This document shows, piece after piece, positions 9,122 to 16,820 of a stretch of DNA of 64,000 bases (position 1 is its first letter; each line of letters starts with the position of its first letter). The DNA is from JAKPQE01 sp041397845 (GTDB lineage: Bacteria; Pseudomonadota; Alphaproteobacteria; Rhizobiales; JAKPQE01): contig JAWKVW010000003.1 of the NCBI GenBank assembly GCA_041397845.1, forward strand, positions 124,001 to 188,000. The letters are read 5' to 3'. Below the pieces are notes generated by a model. The model searched no databases. It was not told where the DNA came from and saw only the letters and a program-made list of their open reading frames with translations. A program made the position numbers and the translations under genes.

Positions 9122-9158
9122 AAAACCCGCCGCCCTTTCAAAGGCGGCGGGTTTCGGG
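9122..9158 (-). terminator. Intrinsic terminator of leuC
   Basis: A perfect 12-bp inverted repeat (9123-9134 and 9143-9154) with an 8-base loop lies about 40 bp beyond the leuC stop. On the minus strand the stem ends in GGGTTTTG, giving a short U-tract. It separates leuC from the feo operon promoter. Confidence 0.8.
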
Positions 9159-9196
9159 TCTCGTCTGCGCCCCGTCGGGAGGGGCGGGCTGCCCGG

Positions 9197-10609
9197 TCAG
9201 CGCCAGGCGCGGATGTCGACGAAATGGCCGGCGATCGCGGCGGCAGCGGCCATGGCCGGGGAAACGAGGTGGGTGCGGCCCTTGAAGCCCTGACGACCCT
9301 CGAAATTCCGGTTCGAGGTCGAGGCGCAGCGCTCGCCGGGGGCGAGGCGGTCGGCGTTCATGGCAAGGCACATGGAGCAGCCGGGCTCGCGCCATTCAAA
9401 GCCGGCGGCGAGGAACACCTTGTCGAGGCCCTCGGCCTCGGCCTGTTCCTTCACGAGGCCGGAGCCGGGCACGACCATGGCATTGACCCGTTCGGAGACG
9501 GTCTTGCCCTCGATGACTGCTGCGGCGGCGCGCAGGTCCTCGATGCGGCCATTGGTGCACGAACCGATGAACACGCGGTCGATGGCGATGTCGGTCATGC
9601 GGGTGCCGGGGGTCAGGCCCATGTATTCGAGGGCGCGGGCGATGGCGCGCTTTTTCGATTCGTCACGGGCATCGGCCGGATTGGGAACAAGGCCGGTCAC
9701 CGAGACGACGTCCTCGGGGCTGGTGCCCCAGGTCACGATCGGCGGCAGGCTGGCGGCATCGAGCCGGAGCGTGCGGTCGAAATGGGCGCCTTCGTCGGTG
9801 CGCAGGGTCTCCCAGTAACGCATCGCGGCGTCCCAGTCGGCGCCCTTCGGCGCGCGCGGACGGTCCTTCAGGTAGGCGAAGGTCTTCTCGTCCGGGGCGA
9901 TCATGCCGGCGCGGGCGCCGCCCTCGATGGTCATGTTGCAGACCGTCATGCGGCCTTCCATGCTCAGCGCCTCGATGGCGCTGCCGCAGAACTCGATGAC
10001 GCTGCCGGTGCCGCCGGCGGTGCCGATCTCGCCGATGATGGCCAGAACGATGTCCTTGGCCGAGACGCCGGCCGGAATGGCGCCGTCGACGACGACGCGC
10101 ATGTTCCTGGCCTTCTTCTGGATCAGCGTCTGGGTGGCGAGGACGTGCTCGACCTCGCTGGTGCCGATGCCATGGGCAAGGGCGCCGAAAGCGCCGTGGG
10201 TCGAGGTGTGGCTGTCGCCGCAGACGATCGTGGTGCCGGGCAGGGTGAAGCCCTGCTCGGGGCCGACGATGTGGACGACGCCCTGACGGCGGTCGAGCTC
10301 GTTATAGTATTCGATGCCGAATTCGGCGGCGTTCCTGCCGAGGGTCGCGACCTGCAGGGCCGCCTCGGGGTCCTCGATGCCCTTGGAGCGATCGGTGGTC
10401 GGCACGTTGTGGTCGACGACCGCCAGGGTCTTTTCCGGGGCGCGGACGCGATGGCCGTTCATGCGCAGGCCCTCGAAGGCCTGCGGGCTCGTGACCTCGT
10501 GGACGAGATGGCGATCGATATAGAGCAGGCAGGTGCCGTCCTCGGACTCGTCGACGACATGGTCGTCCCAGATCTTGTCGTAGAGGGTCTTGGGGCTCAC
10601 GTCGGTCAT
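9197..10609 (-). CDS. leuC: 3-isopropylmalate dehydratase large subunit
   Basis: LeuC, with the small subunit LeuD, isomerises 2-isopropylmalate to 3-isopropylmalate in leucine synthesis using a 4Fe-4S cluster. The 470-residue protein is full length. The cluster cysteines are visible in GSCTNGR (about 347) and PGCSMCLAMN (about 406-415), and substrate residues in CGDSHTSTHGAFG. No leuD is visible in this window; in many alphaproteobacteria leuD lies elsewhere. It has its own terminator downstream and is separated from rplS by 190 bp. Confidence 0.96.
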   Translation of the reverse strand: MTDVSPKTLYDKIWDDHVVDESEDGTCLLYIDRHLVHEVTSPQAFEGLRMNGHRVRAPEKTLAVVDHNVPTTDRSKGIEDPEAALQVATLGRNAAEFGIEYYNELDRRQGVVHIVGPEQGFTLPGTTIVCGDSHTSTHGAFGALAHGIGTSEVEHVLATQTLIQKKARNMRVVVDGAIPAGVSAKDIVLAIIGEIGTAGGTGSVIEFCGSAIEALSMEGRMTVCNMTIEGGARAGMIAPDEKTFAYLKDRPRAPKGADWDAAMRYWETLRTDEGAHFDRTLRLDAASLPPIVTWGTSPEDVVSVTGLVPNPADARDESKKRAIARALEYMGLTPGTRMTDIAIDRVFIGSCTNGRIEDLRAAAAVIEGKTVSERVNAMVVPGSGLVKEQAEAEGLDKVFLAAGFEWREPGCSMCLAMNADRLAPGERCASTSNRNFEGRQGFKGRTHLVSPAMAAAAAIAGHFVDIRAWR

Positions 10610-10726
10610 GTCTCGTCTCCTCGCCGCAGCCTGGCGATCGCATATGTCCCGGTGCTGCGGTCTTAGGGTTCTGCTCTGGCGCCGTCAAGAACCGCGGCGC
10701 ACAAGAGGTCCCGATCGCGGCCGGGC

Positions 10727-10758
10727 AATAAAAAACCGGCCCGTTTCCGGGCCGGTTC
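10727..10758 (-). terminator. Intrinsic terminator of rplS
   Basis: A perfect 10-bp stem (10734-10743 and 10748-10757) with a 4-base loop lies 40 bp past the rplS stop. On the minus strand it is followed by a run of T residues (GGTTTTTTATT), a classic intrinsic terminator closing the ribosomal protein operon before leuC. Confidence 0.85.
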
Positions 10759-10800
10759 AGGAAATCTGCCGGTCGACGGGAGGCCGCCGACGGAAACTGC

Positions 10801-11304
10801 TTACTCGCTCGCCTCGGCGGCGGCAGCAGCCGCGGCAGCGGCGGCAGCCGCAGCGGCGTCACGGGCAGCCTGCTTGGCGGCCTCGGCCTCGGCGCGGGCA
10901 TTCGCGGCGGCCTGACGGTCGGCGTCGTTGAGGCGGCGGGTACGGACATTGGTCGACTCGGAGATACGGGCCGACTTGCCGCGACGATCGCGCAGGTAAT
11001 AGAGCTTGGCGCGACGGACCTTGCCGCGACGGACCACCTCGATCGAATCGATCATCGGAGTGTGGATCGGGAAGACGCGCTCGACGCCCTCGCCGTAGGA
11101 GATCTTGCGGACCGTGAAGCTCTCGTTGAGGCCGCCACCCGAACGGGAGATGCAGACGCCCTCATAGGCCTGCACGCGGGTACGGCTGCCTTCGGTCACC
11201 TTGACGTTGACGCGCACGGTGTCGCCCGGAGAGAACTCCGGCACGGCGCGCTTGGCGGCGAGTTCGGCGGCGTGCTCGGCCTCGAGCTGCTGGATGATGT
11301 TCAT
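10801..11304 (-). CDS. rplS: 50S ribosomal protein L19 with alanine-rich tail
   Basis: L19 sits at the 30S-50S interface. The family core (about residues 1-115) is intact: MNIIQQLEAE start, the PGDTVRVNVKV strand, and the R-G-K-V-R-RAKLYYLR segment. The start is placed at the ATG of MNIIQQ (11302-11304); a Met six codons upstream does not match family starts. The protein runs to 167 residues because of a C-terminal extension dominated by alanine with scattered Glu/Arg, ending in a long alanine run. Extended tails on L19 are known in alphaproteobacteria. It is downstream of rimM-trmD in the usual rpsP-rimM-trmD-rplS order. Confidence 0.95.
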   Translation of the reverse strand: MNIIQQLEAEHAAELAAKRAVPEFSPGDTVRVNVKVTEGSRTRVQAYEGVCISRSGGGLNESFTVRKISYGEGVERVFPIHTPMIDSIEVVRRGKVRRAKLYYLRDRRGKSARISESTNVRTRRLNDADRQAAANARAEAEAAKQAARDAAAAAAAAAAAAAAEASE

Positions 11305-11550
11305 CGTTCCGGACCTTTCCAAGACAAATTGCGCAACACCGCTTCCGGAGCGTTCTCCGGCGGGTCGCGCGAACCTTCATCGAAAACGACAGCCGGCCGG
11401 GCCGGATCTCGTCTTTTGATCTTATCGTTGCATGACGGCGCGGGCGCTGCCCGCGTGCCGAAAGGCATGCGACGGGAAATCGAGGGCCGTTCCACTCCAT
11501 CTTTTCGGCTTTGTCGATCCCGGATTGCTGTGTTTGCGGCGTTTTTGCCG

Positions 11551-12261
11551 TCATTTGCCGGCGCGGCGGAGGCCGGGTGGCGGGCCCAGAGGTCGGGGCG
11601 GCGCTCGGCGGTGAGCCGGTGCGATTCGCGCTCGCGCCATTCGGCGATGCGGCCGTGGTGACCGGAGGTCAGACCTCGGGGATGGCGCGGTCCTCGAAGA
11701 CCTGCGGCCGGGTGTAGCGTGGGTGCTCGAGCAGGCCGGTCTCGAAGCTTTCGGTGAGGCCGGAGGCGTCGTTGCCCATGACGCCGGGCAGCAGGCGGAC
11801 GACGGCATCGAGCAGGACGAGGGCGGCGATTTCGCCGCCGGACAGGATGAAATCGCCGATCGAGACCTCCTCGAGGCGGCGGGCCTCGATCAGGCGCTCG
11901 TCGACGCCCTCGAAGCGGCCGCAGAGGATGACGGCGCCGGGTCCGGCGATGAGTTCGCGCACACGGGTCTGCGTCAGCGGCCGGCCGCGCGGGCTCATCA
12001 GGAGGCGCGGGCGGTCATCGCCAGCCGGGGCGGCGGAATCAATGGCGCGGGCGAGCACGTCGGCGCGCATCACCATGCCGGGCCGCCGCCGGCCGGGGTG
12101 TCGTCAACGGTGCGGTGGCGGTCGGTGGCGAAGTCGCGGATCTGGACGGCGTCAAGCGCCCAGGTGCCGGCGGCAAGGGCGCTGCCGGCGAGGGACTGGC
12201 CGAGCGGTCCGGGGAACATCTCGGGATAGAGCGTCAGGACGGTGGCGCGCCAGGGAGCCAT
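11551..12261 (-). pseudogene. trmD: tRNA (guanine-37-N1)-methyltransferase, two frameshifts
   Basis: TrmD methylates G37 in tRNAs and is essential. The protein is split over three frames. The N-terminal 60 residues (from the ATG at 12261, overlapping the rimM stop) end at TPAGGGP. The middle, from MVMRADVLARAID to EDRAIPEV, continues in a second frame after what looks like a missing G near 12079. The C-terminal SGHHGRIAEWRERE follows in a third frame after a missing C near 11670. All key TrmD motifs survive, for example GRFEGVDERLIEAR and SIGDFILSGGE. An essential gene with two single-base losses suggests sequence error. The 3' end is uncertain: the stop at 11551 fits the normal length, while the frame after the second correction stays open to 11301, at the rplS start. 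Confidence 0.85.
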
Positions 12262-12829
12262 CAGACGTCTCCGCCGGCGTCCATCGTGGCGGCTTTCGCC
12301 TCGTCGTCGTCGCCGGCGTCATCGAGCAGGCCCGGCGGCGGGGCAATGACGACCTTGCCGGCGCCGAGATCGATGACCGGCACCACGTCCATGGTGAAGG
12401 GCACGAGCACGGTCCGGCCGCCGCCGGTGGCGATTTCGAGCAGGTCGCCGGCGCCGAAATCGGGCACGGCGACGATGCGGCCGAGCGCGGTGCCGTCGGC
12501 GAGTTCGGCGGCAAGGCCGATGAGATCGTGTGGTAGAACTCGTCCTCGCCGGGGGCGGGCAGGCGGTCGCGGTCGACAAAGAGCCGCGTGCCCTTGACGG
12601 CCTCGGCGGCGTCCCGGTCGGCAAGGCCGCGGAAGCGGACGACGAGCATGCCGCCCTTGATCGGGCGCAGCGCGGCGACCTCGAAGGAGCGCGTGCCGCT
12701 CTCGTCGGCAAGCGGGCCATAGGCGCCAAGCGACAGCGGGTCCTCGCCATAGGGCTTGACGCGCACCTCGCCCCGCACGCCGTGGGGGGCGCCGATGACG
12801 CCGAGGCAGACGCGGTTCCTGTCAGTCAT
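12261..12829 (-). pseudogene. rimM: 16S rRNA processing protein RimM, one frameshift
   Basis: RimM binds S19 in 30S assembly and helps mature the 3' domain of 16S rRNA. The ATG at 12827-12829 opens a frame with the family start (VCLGVIGAPHGVRGEVRVK) up to EDEFYH. From there the homologous protein continues in another frame (LIGLAAELADGT, then VAVPDFGAGDLLEI and the PRC-barrel end FTMDVVPVIDL). A single missing base near 12527 (CACACGATC where CACACCGATC restores the frame) explains it. The last codon overlaps the trmD start (ATGA). As with trmD, error is likelier than decay. Confidence 0.85.
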
Positions 12830-12864
12830 CGCTTGATGTCTCCCGGCGTGTGCCCGAAAGGCGA

Positions 12865-12897
12865 ACAGCCCCGGCCGCGGGCGCGGCGCGGGGCTGT
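12865..12897 (-). terminator. Hairpin between rpsP and rimM
   Basis: A perfect 9-bp inverted repeat ACAGCCCCG / CGGGGCTGT (12865-12873, 12889-12897) with a GC-rich 15-base loop sits in the rpsP-rimM spacer. No U-tract follows on the minus strand, so it may be an attenuating or mRNA-stabilising hairpin rather than a full terminator. Confidence 0.35.
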
Positions 12898-12941
12898 CGG
12901 TGTCGGGTCCGGTGGAGTGCCCTGCGGCCTCCGGCGCCGGA

Positions 12942-13307
12942 TCAGCCCTCGGCCGCCTCGTCGGCAGCAGCCGCGGCAGCCGCGGCGCGAGCCGCAGTGC
13001 GCTCCTGCGCCTTCTTGCCGGGAACGCCCTTGTTCGGGTTGCTGCGGGCGGTGCGCTTGGCAAGGCCGGCGGCGTCGAGGAAGCGCAGCACGCGGTCGGT
13101 CGGCTGGGCGCCATGGTCGAGCCAATGCTGGATGCGGTCGGTCTTCAGGACGACGCGGTCGGCCGAATCCTTGGCCAGCAGCGGGTTGAAGGTGCCGACC
13201 TTCTCGATGAAGCGGCCGTCGCGCGGCGAGCGGGCGTCGGCGATGACGATGGAGTAATGCGGGCGCTTCTTGGCGCCGCCACGGGCGAGGCGGATCTTGA
13301 GAGCCAT
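12942..13307 (-). CDS. rpsP: 30S ribosomal protein S16 with alanine-rich tail
   Basis: S16 is an early-assembling 30S protein. The first ~85 residues match the family: MALKIRLARGGAKKRP start, YYSIVIADARSPRDGRFIE-type core (here HYSIVIADARS) and the GAQPTDRVLRFL segment. The remaining ~35 residues form an Ala/Lys/Arg tail ending in an alanine run and an acidic tip, much like the tail on L19 in the same operon. It is the promoter-proximal member of rpsP-rimM-trmD-rplS. The frame is intact. Confidence 0.96.
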   Translation of the reverse strand: MALKIRLARGGAKKRPHYSIVIADARSPRDGRFIEKVGTFNPLLAKDSADRVVLKTDRIQHWLDHGAQPTDRVLRFLDAAGLAKRTARSNPNKGVPGKKAQERTAARAAAAAAAADEAAEG

Positions 13308-13391
13308 GGGTTCAGTCCTTTCCGATCTTGCTATTCAGCTATTCGTGTTTCGGGTTCTGGTCGAACGCCGGGCCGGTTTTCCGGCCGGCGG

Positions 13392-14930
13392 TCATTTCTT
13401 CTTGCCGGGAAAGCCTCCGGGCAGCCCCTTGCCGGGGAAAGCGGGTCCGCGACCGCCAAGGCCGGGCAGGCCGGGGAGACCCCCGGGCAGGCCGCCGGCC
13501 GGCAGCTTCGGCATGGCACCACCGAGCGAGCCGAGGTCGGCGGGCAGGCCGCCGCCCTTCTGCATGGCTTCGAGCGCGGCCGGATCGACCTGGGGCATGC
13601 CGCCGCCGAACAGGCCGGACAGCATGCCGCGCTTCTTGCCGAGCGACTTCATCATGTCGGCCATCTGGCGGTGCATTTTCAAAAGGCGGTTGATGTCCTG
13701 AACCTCGAGGCCGCAGCCGGCGGCGATGCGCTTCTTGCGGCTGGCGTTCAGGACCTTGGGATTGCGGCGCTCGAAGCGGGTCATCGAATTGATGATGGCG
13801 ACCTGGCGCTTGATCACCTTGTCGTCGAGATTGGCCGCCTCGATCTGCTTCTTGATCTTGCCGACGCCGGGCATCAGGCCGAGCATGCCGGACATGCCGC
13901 CGATCTTCTCCATCTGGCGGAGCTGGTCGGCGAGGTCCTCGAGGTCGAAATCGCCCTTCTGGAGCTTGCGGGCGATCTTCTGGGCCTTTTCCGCGTCGAT
14001 GGCGGAGGCGGCCTTCTCGACGAGGGCGACGATGTCGCCCATGCCGAGAATACGGCCGGCGATACGATCGGGATGGAAGTCGTCGAGGGCGTCGACCTTT
14101 TCGCCGGTGCCGATGAGCTTGATCGGCTTGCCGGTGACGGCGCGCATGGACAGGGCGGCGCCGCCGCGGCCGTCGCCGTCGACGCGGGTCAGGACGATGC
14201 CGGTGATGCCGACGCGCTCATCGAAGGAGCGGGCGACGTTGACGGCGTCCTGACCGGTCAGGCTGTCGGCGACGAGAAGGATCTCGTGCGGGTTCGACAC
14301 CCGCCGGATCTCTTCCATCTCGGTCATCAGTTCGTCGTCGATGTGGGTCCGGCCGGCGGTGTCGAGCAGGACGACGTCGAAGCCCTGCAGGCGGGCGGCG
14401 TCGAGGGCGCGGCGGGCGATCTGGACCGGGGTCTGGCCAGCGACGATCGGCAGGGTGTCGACGCCGATCTGCTCGCCGAGAACCTTGAGCTGCTCCTGGG
14501 CGGCCGGGCGACGGGTGTCGAGCGAGGCCATCAGGACCTTGCGCTTCTGGCGGTCGGTCAGGCGGCGGGCGAGCTTGGCGGTGGTGGTCGTCTTGCCCGA
14601 GCCCTGCAGGCCGACCATCATGATCGGCACCGGCGGCACGGCGGCAAGGTCGATCGGCTCGGCCTCGCGGCCGAGGGTCTCGACCAGCGTGTCGTTGACG
14701 ATCTTGACGACCATCTGGCCGGGGGTCACCGACTTGATGACCTCGATGCCGACGGCACGCTCGCGAACCTTGTCGGTGAAGGAGCGGACGACATCGAGGG
14801 CGACGTCGGCCTCGATCAGCGCGCGGCGGATTTCGCGCAGCGCCTCGCCGACATCCTTTTCGGACAGCGCACCGCGGCCGGTCAGCTTGTCGAAAATGCC
14901 AGACAGGCGGTCGGAGAGGCTCTCGAACAT
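13392..14930 (-). CDS. ffh: Signal recognition particle protein Ffh
   Basis: Ffh is the SRP54 GTPase which, with 4.5S RNA, targets membrane proteins cotranslationally to FtsY. Domains in order: N domain (about 1-90), G domain (about 95-295) with P-loop GLQGSGKTTTTAK, DTRRPAAQEQL, DTAGRTHID and TRVDGDGRGG, then the methionine-rich M domain (about 325-440) that binds signal peptides and RNA. A Gly/Pro-rich tail of about 65 residues ends in GKKK. At 512 residues it is normal for alphaproteobacteria. It lies upstream of rpsP, as usual. Its 5' region contains a candidate leader or small RNA with a terminator. Confidence 0.97.
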   Translation of the reverse strand: MFESLSDRLSGIFDKLTGRGALSEKDVGEALREIRRALIEADVALDVVRSFTDKVRERAVGIEVIKSVTPGQMVVKIVNDTLVETLGREAEPIDLAAVPPVPIMMVGLQGSGKTTTTAKLARRLTDRQKRKVLMASLDTRRPAAQEQLKVLGEQIGVDTLPIVAGQTPVQIARRALDAARLQGFDVVLLDTAGRTHIDDELMTEMEEIRRVSNPHEILLVADSLTGQDAVNVARSFDERVGITGIVLTRVDGDGRGGAALSMRAVTGKPIKLIGTGEKVDALDDFHPDRIAGRILGMGDIVALVEKAASAIDAEKAQKIARKLQKGDFDLEDLADQLRQMEKIGGMSGMLGLMPGVGKIKKQIEAANLDDKVIKRQVAIINSMTRFERRNPKVLNASRKKRIAAGCGLEVQDINRLLKMHRQMADMMKSLGKKRGMLSGLFGGGMPQVDPAALEAMQKGGGLPADLGSLGGAMPKLPAGGLPGGLPGLPGLGGRGPAFPGKGLPGGFPGKKK

Positions 14931-14977
14931 GTCGCTGGCGTGTCCCGTCCTTCAGGGTGCGGGTCAGGCGACCCGAC

Positions 14978-15078
14978 AAAACGAAAACGCACCCGCGGGC
15001 GAAACTCGCTGGCGGGTGTTGACCTCCGGGCTCAAGGCCCCGGTCGGTGGCTCGTCGATCCACGATCTCGCAGAAGAC
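14978..15078 (-). ncRNA. Candidate ~100-nt small RNA or leader upstream of ffh
   Basis: This unit has its own predicted promoter (15085-15113) and ends in a strong intrinsic terminator. Two hairpins are visible on the minus strand: GACC..GGTC around GGGC/GCCC (about 15022-15046), then the terminator stem CACCCGC/GCGGGTG (14990-14996, 15012-15018) enclosing GCGA/TCGC and followed by GTTTTCGTTTT. No ORF with a ribosome site fits. It lacks the SRP RNA tetraloop-asymmetric-loop motif, so it is not 4.5S RNA. It could be an independent sRNA or an attenuator controlling ffh, whose ATG is 48 bases past the terminator. Structure is seen directly; function is unknown. Confidence 0.45.
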
Positions 15079-15084
15079 GGCGGG

Positions 15085-15113
15085 AAAATACGGATGTCGG
15101 GGGAAACTGTCAA
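15085..15113 (-). promoter_or_regulatory. Strong sigma-70-type promoter upstream of ffh
   Basis: On the minus strand an exact TTGACA (15108-15113) and TATTTT (15085-15090) are separated by 17 bp, a near-consensus housekeeping promoter. The predicted start is near 15078, reading toward the candidate RNA and ffh. Confidence 0.65.
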
Positions 15114-15309
15114 TCGACAGCCAGCACTGCAGAAAAATGCGGAGAAGAAAAATACGGGCGGCTGCGAATTGTTAATGCGGGCTCGCGGCGGCTGGGGCCT
15201 ATTGGCCGCATGCCGGATCGGCCTCCCTCGCTGCACGATCGATTTCGCCCCCGATCGCCCGGCGCCGGCTCCGGCCCCCGCGGCGCACCAACCGCGATGC
15301 AATGGCGAT

Positions 15310-15334
15310 GGCACGCGACCCCTGGTCGCGTGCC
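15310..15334 (-). terminator. Hairpin terminator of the Crp/Fnr gene
   Basis: A perfect 11-bp inverted repeat GGCACGCGACC / GGTCGCGTGCC (15310-15320, 15324-15334) with a 3-base loop begins 7 bp past the stop of the Crp/Fnr gene. The stem is very stable, but only a weak T content follows, so it may act with Rho. Confidence 0.6.
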
Positions 15335-15341
15335 GTCGTCC

Positions 15342-16046
15342 CTATGCCGGGCCAGAGGCGACCGCGTCGAGCTGTCGACGGTCGCAGCGAAAGGTGTTGG
15401 GTCCGACTTCGACAAGAAGGCCGGCCCGCCTGAATTCAGCCACCGTCCGGCTCGCATGTTCAGTGGTAATGCCGAGAATCGAGCCAAGGTCCTCGCGGGA
15501 AAACAGCATGACGGTGTCCGACGTATCGGAGAGCTGCAGCAGCAAGCGCGCCAGCCGCTGCGGCGCCTTGCCGGTCGAGAGTTCCGTCAGCCAGTCGTCG
15601 GCCTGCTGGACGGCGCTGTACCAGCGCCGCATGAGCTGCCCGTGAAGACGCGGCGTCTCCTTGTTCAGCCTGTCGACGACCTGACGCGGGATGCGGCAGG
15701 TGAGGATCGGCTGCAGGGCAACGGCGGTGTGCTGGTAGGGCTGGCCGAGGGTCGCCTCGAGGCCGGCCGTGGCGCCGTGGCGCAGGAGGCGGACGATACG
15801 CTGGCTGCCGTCGGGCAGGTGCTGGATGAGTTTGACGAGGCCGGTGCGGATCGTGAAGAGGGCGCTTGCGTCCTCGTCCTCGGAATAGATGACGGCGCCG
15901 GTGTCGAATTCGATTTCGTCGATCGGCAGGTGGATGAGGTTGAAATCCGGCTCGGTCAGATCGGCAAAGAGCACCAGATCGCGGATGCCGCAATCCTGGC
16001 ACTGGGCCAAGCCTTTCCAGGCGGCATCAATCCGGCCTCTTTTCAT
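15342..16046 (-). CDS. Crp/Fnr-family transcriptional regulator
   Basis: A 234-residue regulator with an N-terminal cyclic-nucleotide-binding-like beta roll (about 20-140) and a C-terminal winged helix-turn-helix (about 160-225; SREDLGSILGITTEHASRTVAEF is the recognition region). Close to the N-terminus is CQDCGI (Cys16, Cys19), with a further Cys in LTCRIP near 115. This partly recalls Fnr proteins, which need four cysteines for an oxygen-labile cluster, but one N-terminal cysteine is missing, so cluster binding is uncertain. No cAMP-pocket arginine signature is clear. It is divergent from the NifX-like gene at 16244, its probable target. The effector is unknown. Confidence 0.88.
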   Translation of the reverse strand: MKRGRIDAAWKGLAQCQDCGIRDLVLFADLTEPDFNLIHLPIDEIEFDTGAVIYSEDEDASALFTIRTGLVKLIQHLPDGSQRIVRLLRHGATAGLEATLGQPYQHTAVALQPILTCRIPRQVVDRLNKETPRLHGQLMRRWYSAVQQADDWLTELSTGKAPQRLARLLLQLSDTSDTVMLFSREDLGSILGITTEHASRTVAEFRRAGLLVEVGPNTFRCDRRQLDAVASGPA

Positions 16047-16116
16047 TGTCCTCGATCCGTCAGGGTTTCACCGGAAGCGGCGTTGTTGCCGTCGACGCGG
16101 TTCCACATAGGGCCTG

Positions 16117-16142
16117 TAGCAACCCATTTCGATCCTAGCAAC
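16117..16142. promoter_or_regulatory. Direct repeat TAGCAAC in divergent promoter region
   Basis: Two copies of TAGCAAC (16117-16123, 16136-16142) start 19 bp apart in the 197-bp region between the Crp/Fnr gene and the NifX-like gene. Spacing near two helical turns suits a dimeric regulator. No perfect TTGAT-N4-ATCAA Fnr box is seen. Weak evidence. Confidence 0.25.
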
Positions 16143-16243
16143 GACCAAAAGGCCCCCGAGCGCAAGGGGGCAATGGATATGGACCGGTTTTGTCATGATC
16201 GGCAGCGCCCACCACAAGGGGCGGCCGACGAAGGGAGCAGCGT

Positions 16244-16603
16244 ATGAAAGTTGGAGTGACCAGCCAGAATTTCCGCACCATCACCGGGCACGCGGGCAAG
16301 ACGAGGCGCTTTCTCGTCTATCGCGCCAGTGACGCGGGCATTCTCGAAATCGATCGTCTCGACCTGCCGCGCGAGATGAGCATGCACGAGTTCAGCGGCG
16401 TCGGCATCCACCCGCTCGACGATCTCGACGTGCTGATCACGGCGAGCTGCGGCGACGGCTTCCGCAACAAGATGGCCCGTCGCGGCGTCGAGGTGTTGCT
16501 GACGAGCGAGGAAGATCCCGAACGTGCGGTGTCGACGCTGCTTGCCGGGGGTGCCGCCGCGCTGCCGCCGCCGGCGCCGCACGAGCACCATTCCCACCAT
16601 TGA
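16244..16603 (+). CDS. NifX/NifB-C-terminal-like (dinitrogenase Fe-Mo cofactor family) protein
   Basis: A 119-residue protein of the NifX/NafY/NifB-C-terminal fold, whose members bind iron-molybdenum cofactor precursors or simple Fe-S clusters. Family traits: MKVGVTSQNFRTITGHAGKTRRFLVY at the start and the LDVLITASCGDGFRNKM segment with a conserved Cys (about 70). The C-terminus is histidine-rich (HEHHSHH), suggesting metal binding. An AAGGGAG ribosome site precedes the ATG. No nif structural genes are nearby, so a nitrogenase role is not implied; a metal or cluster carrier role is a guess. Probably controlled by the divergent Crp/Fnr protein. Confidence 0.8.
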   Translation: MKVGVTSQNFRTITGHAGKTRRFLVYRASDAGILEIDRLDLPREMSMHEFSGVGIHPLDDLDVLITASCGDGFRNKMARRGVEVLLTSEEDPERAVSTLLAGGAAALPPPAPHEHHSHH

Positions 16604-16648
16604 CCGGCCTTTTGGCGCTGCCGAAATTGCGCGCTTGCCGTCCCTGCC

Positions 16649-16676
16649 GGAACAGGCCAGACTGCGGGCCTGTTCC
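16649..16676 (+). terminator. Hairpin between NifX-like gene and TPP riboswitch
   Basis: A perfect 10-bp inverted repeat GGAACAGGCC / GGCCTGTTCC (16649-16658, 16667-16676) with an 8-base loop directly abuts the riboswitch. It probably ends the NifX-like transcript. A U-tract is lacking. Confidence 0.45.
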
Positions 16677-16756
16677 GAGGGGTGCCCGTTGACGGGCTGA
16701 GATGGCGCACGCCAAACCCTTCGAACCTGATCCGGTTAGGACCGGCGAAGGGACGG
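16677..16756 (+). promoter_or_regulatory. TPP riboswitch (THI element)
   Basis: The conserved thiamine pyrophosphate aptamer blocks are all present: GAGGGGTGCCC, GGGCTGAGA, the AAACCCTTCGAACCTGATC core, CGGTTAGGACCGGCG and the closing AAGGGA. Downstream, TTCCC (16799-16803) can pair across a CGGC loop with the GGGAG ribosome site (16808-16812) of the transporter gene, so control is probably translational: TPP binding favours the occluding hairpin. Confidence 0.9.
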
Positions 16757-16820
16757 AACCAGTCGCTCCCGTTTTCCAGCGGACTGGATTTCGCCACCTT
16801 CCCCGGCGGGAGTTGGCGGT

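Noticed and set aside
12500..12550. Programmed ribosomal frameshift in rimM or trmD
   Set aside because: No slippery heptamer with a downstream structure is seen, and several nearby genes show similar single-base lesions.
14978..15078. 4.5S (SRP) RNA gene next to ffh
   Set aside because: The conserved SRP RNA tetraloop and asymmetric-loop sequence is absent, so the RNA is listed as unidentified.
12900..16247. A plus-strand open frame of over 1,100 codons
   Set aside because: It lies opposite rpsP, ffh and the Crp/Fnr gene and has low-complexity composition; in GC-rich DNA the strand opposite real genes often lacks stops.
16244..16603. Nitrogen-fixation gene cluster
   Set aside because: Only one NifX-fold protein is present; no nif structural, regulatory or assembly genes are in the window.
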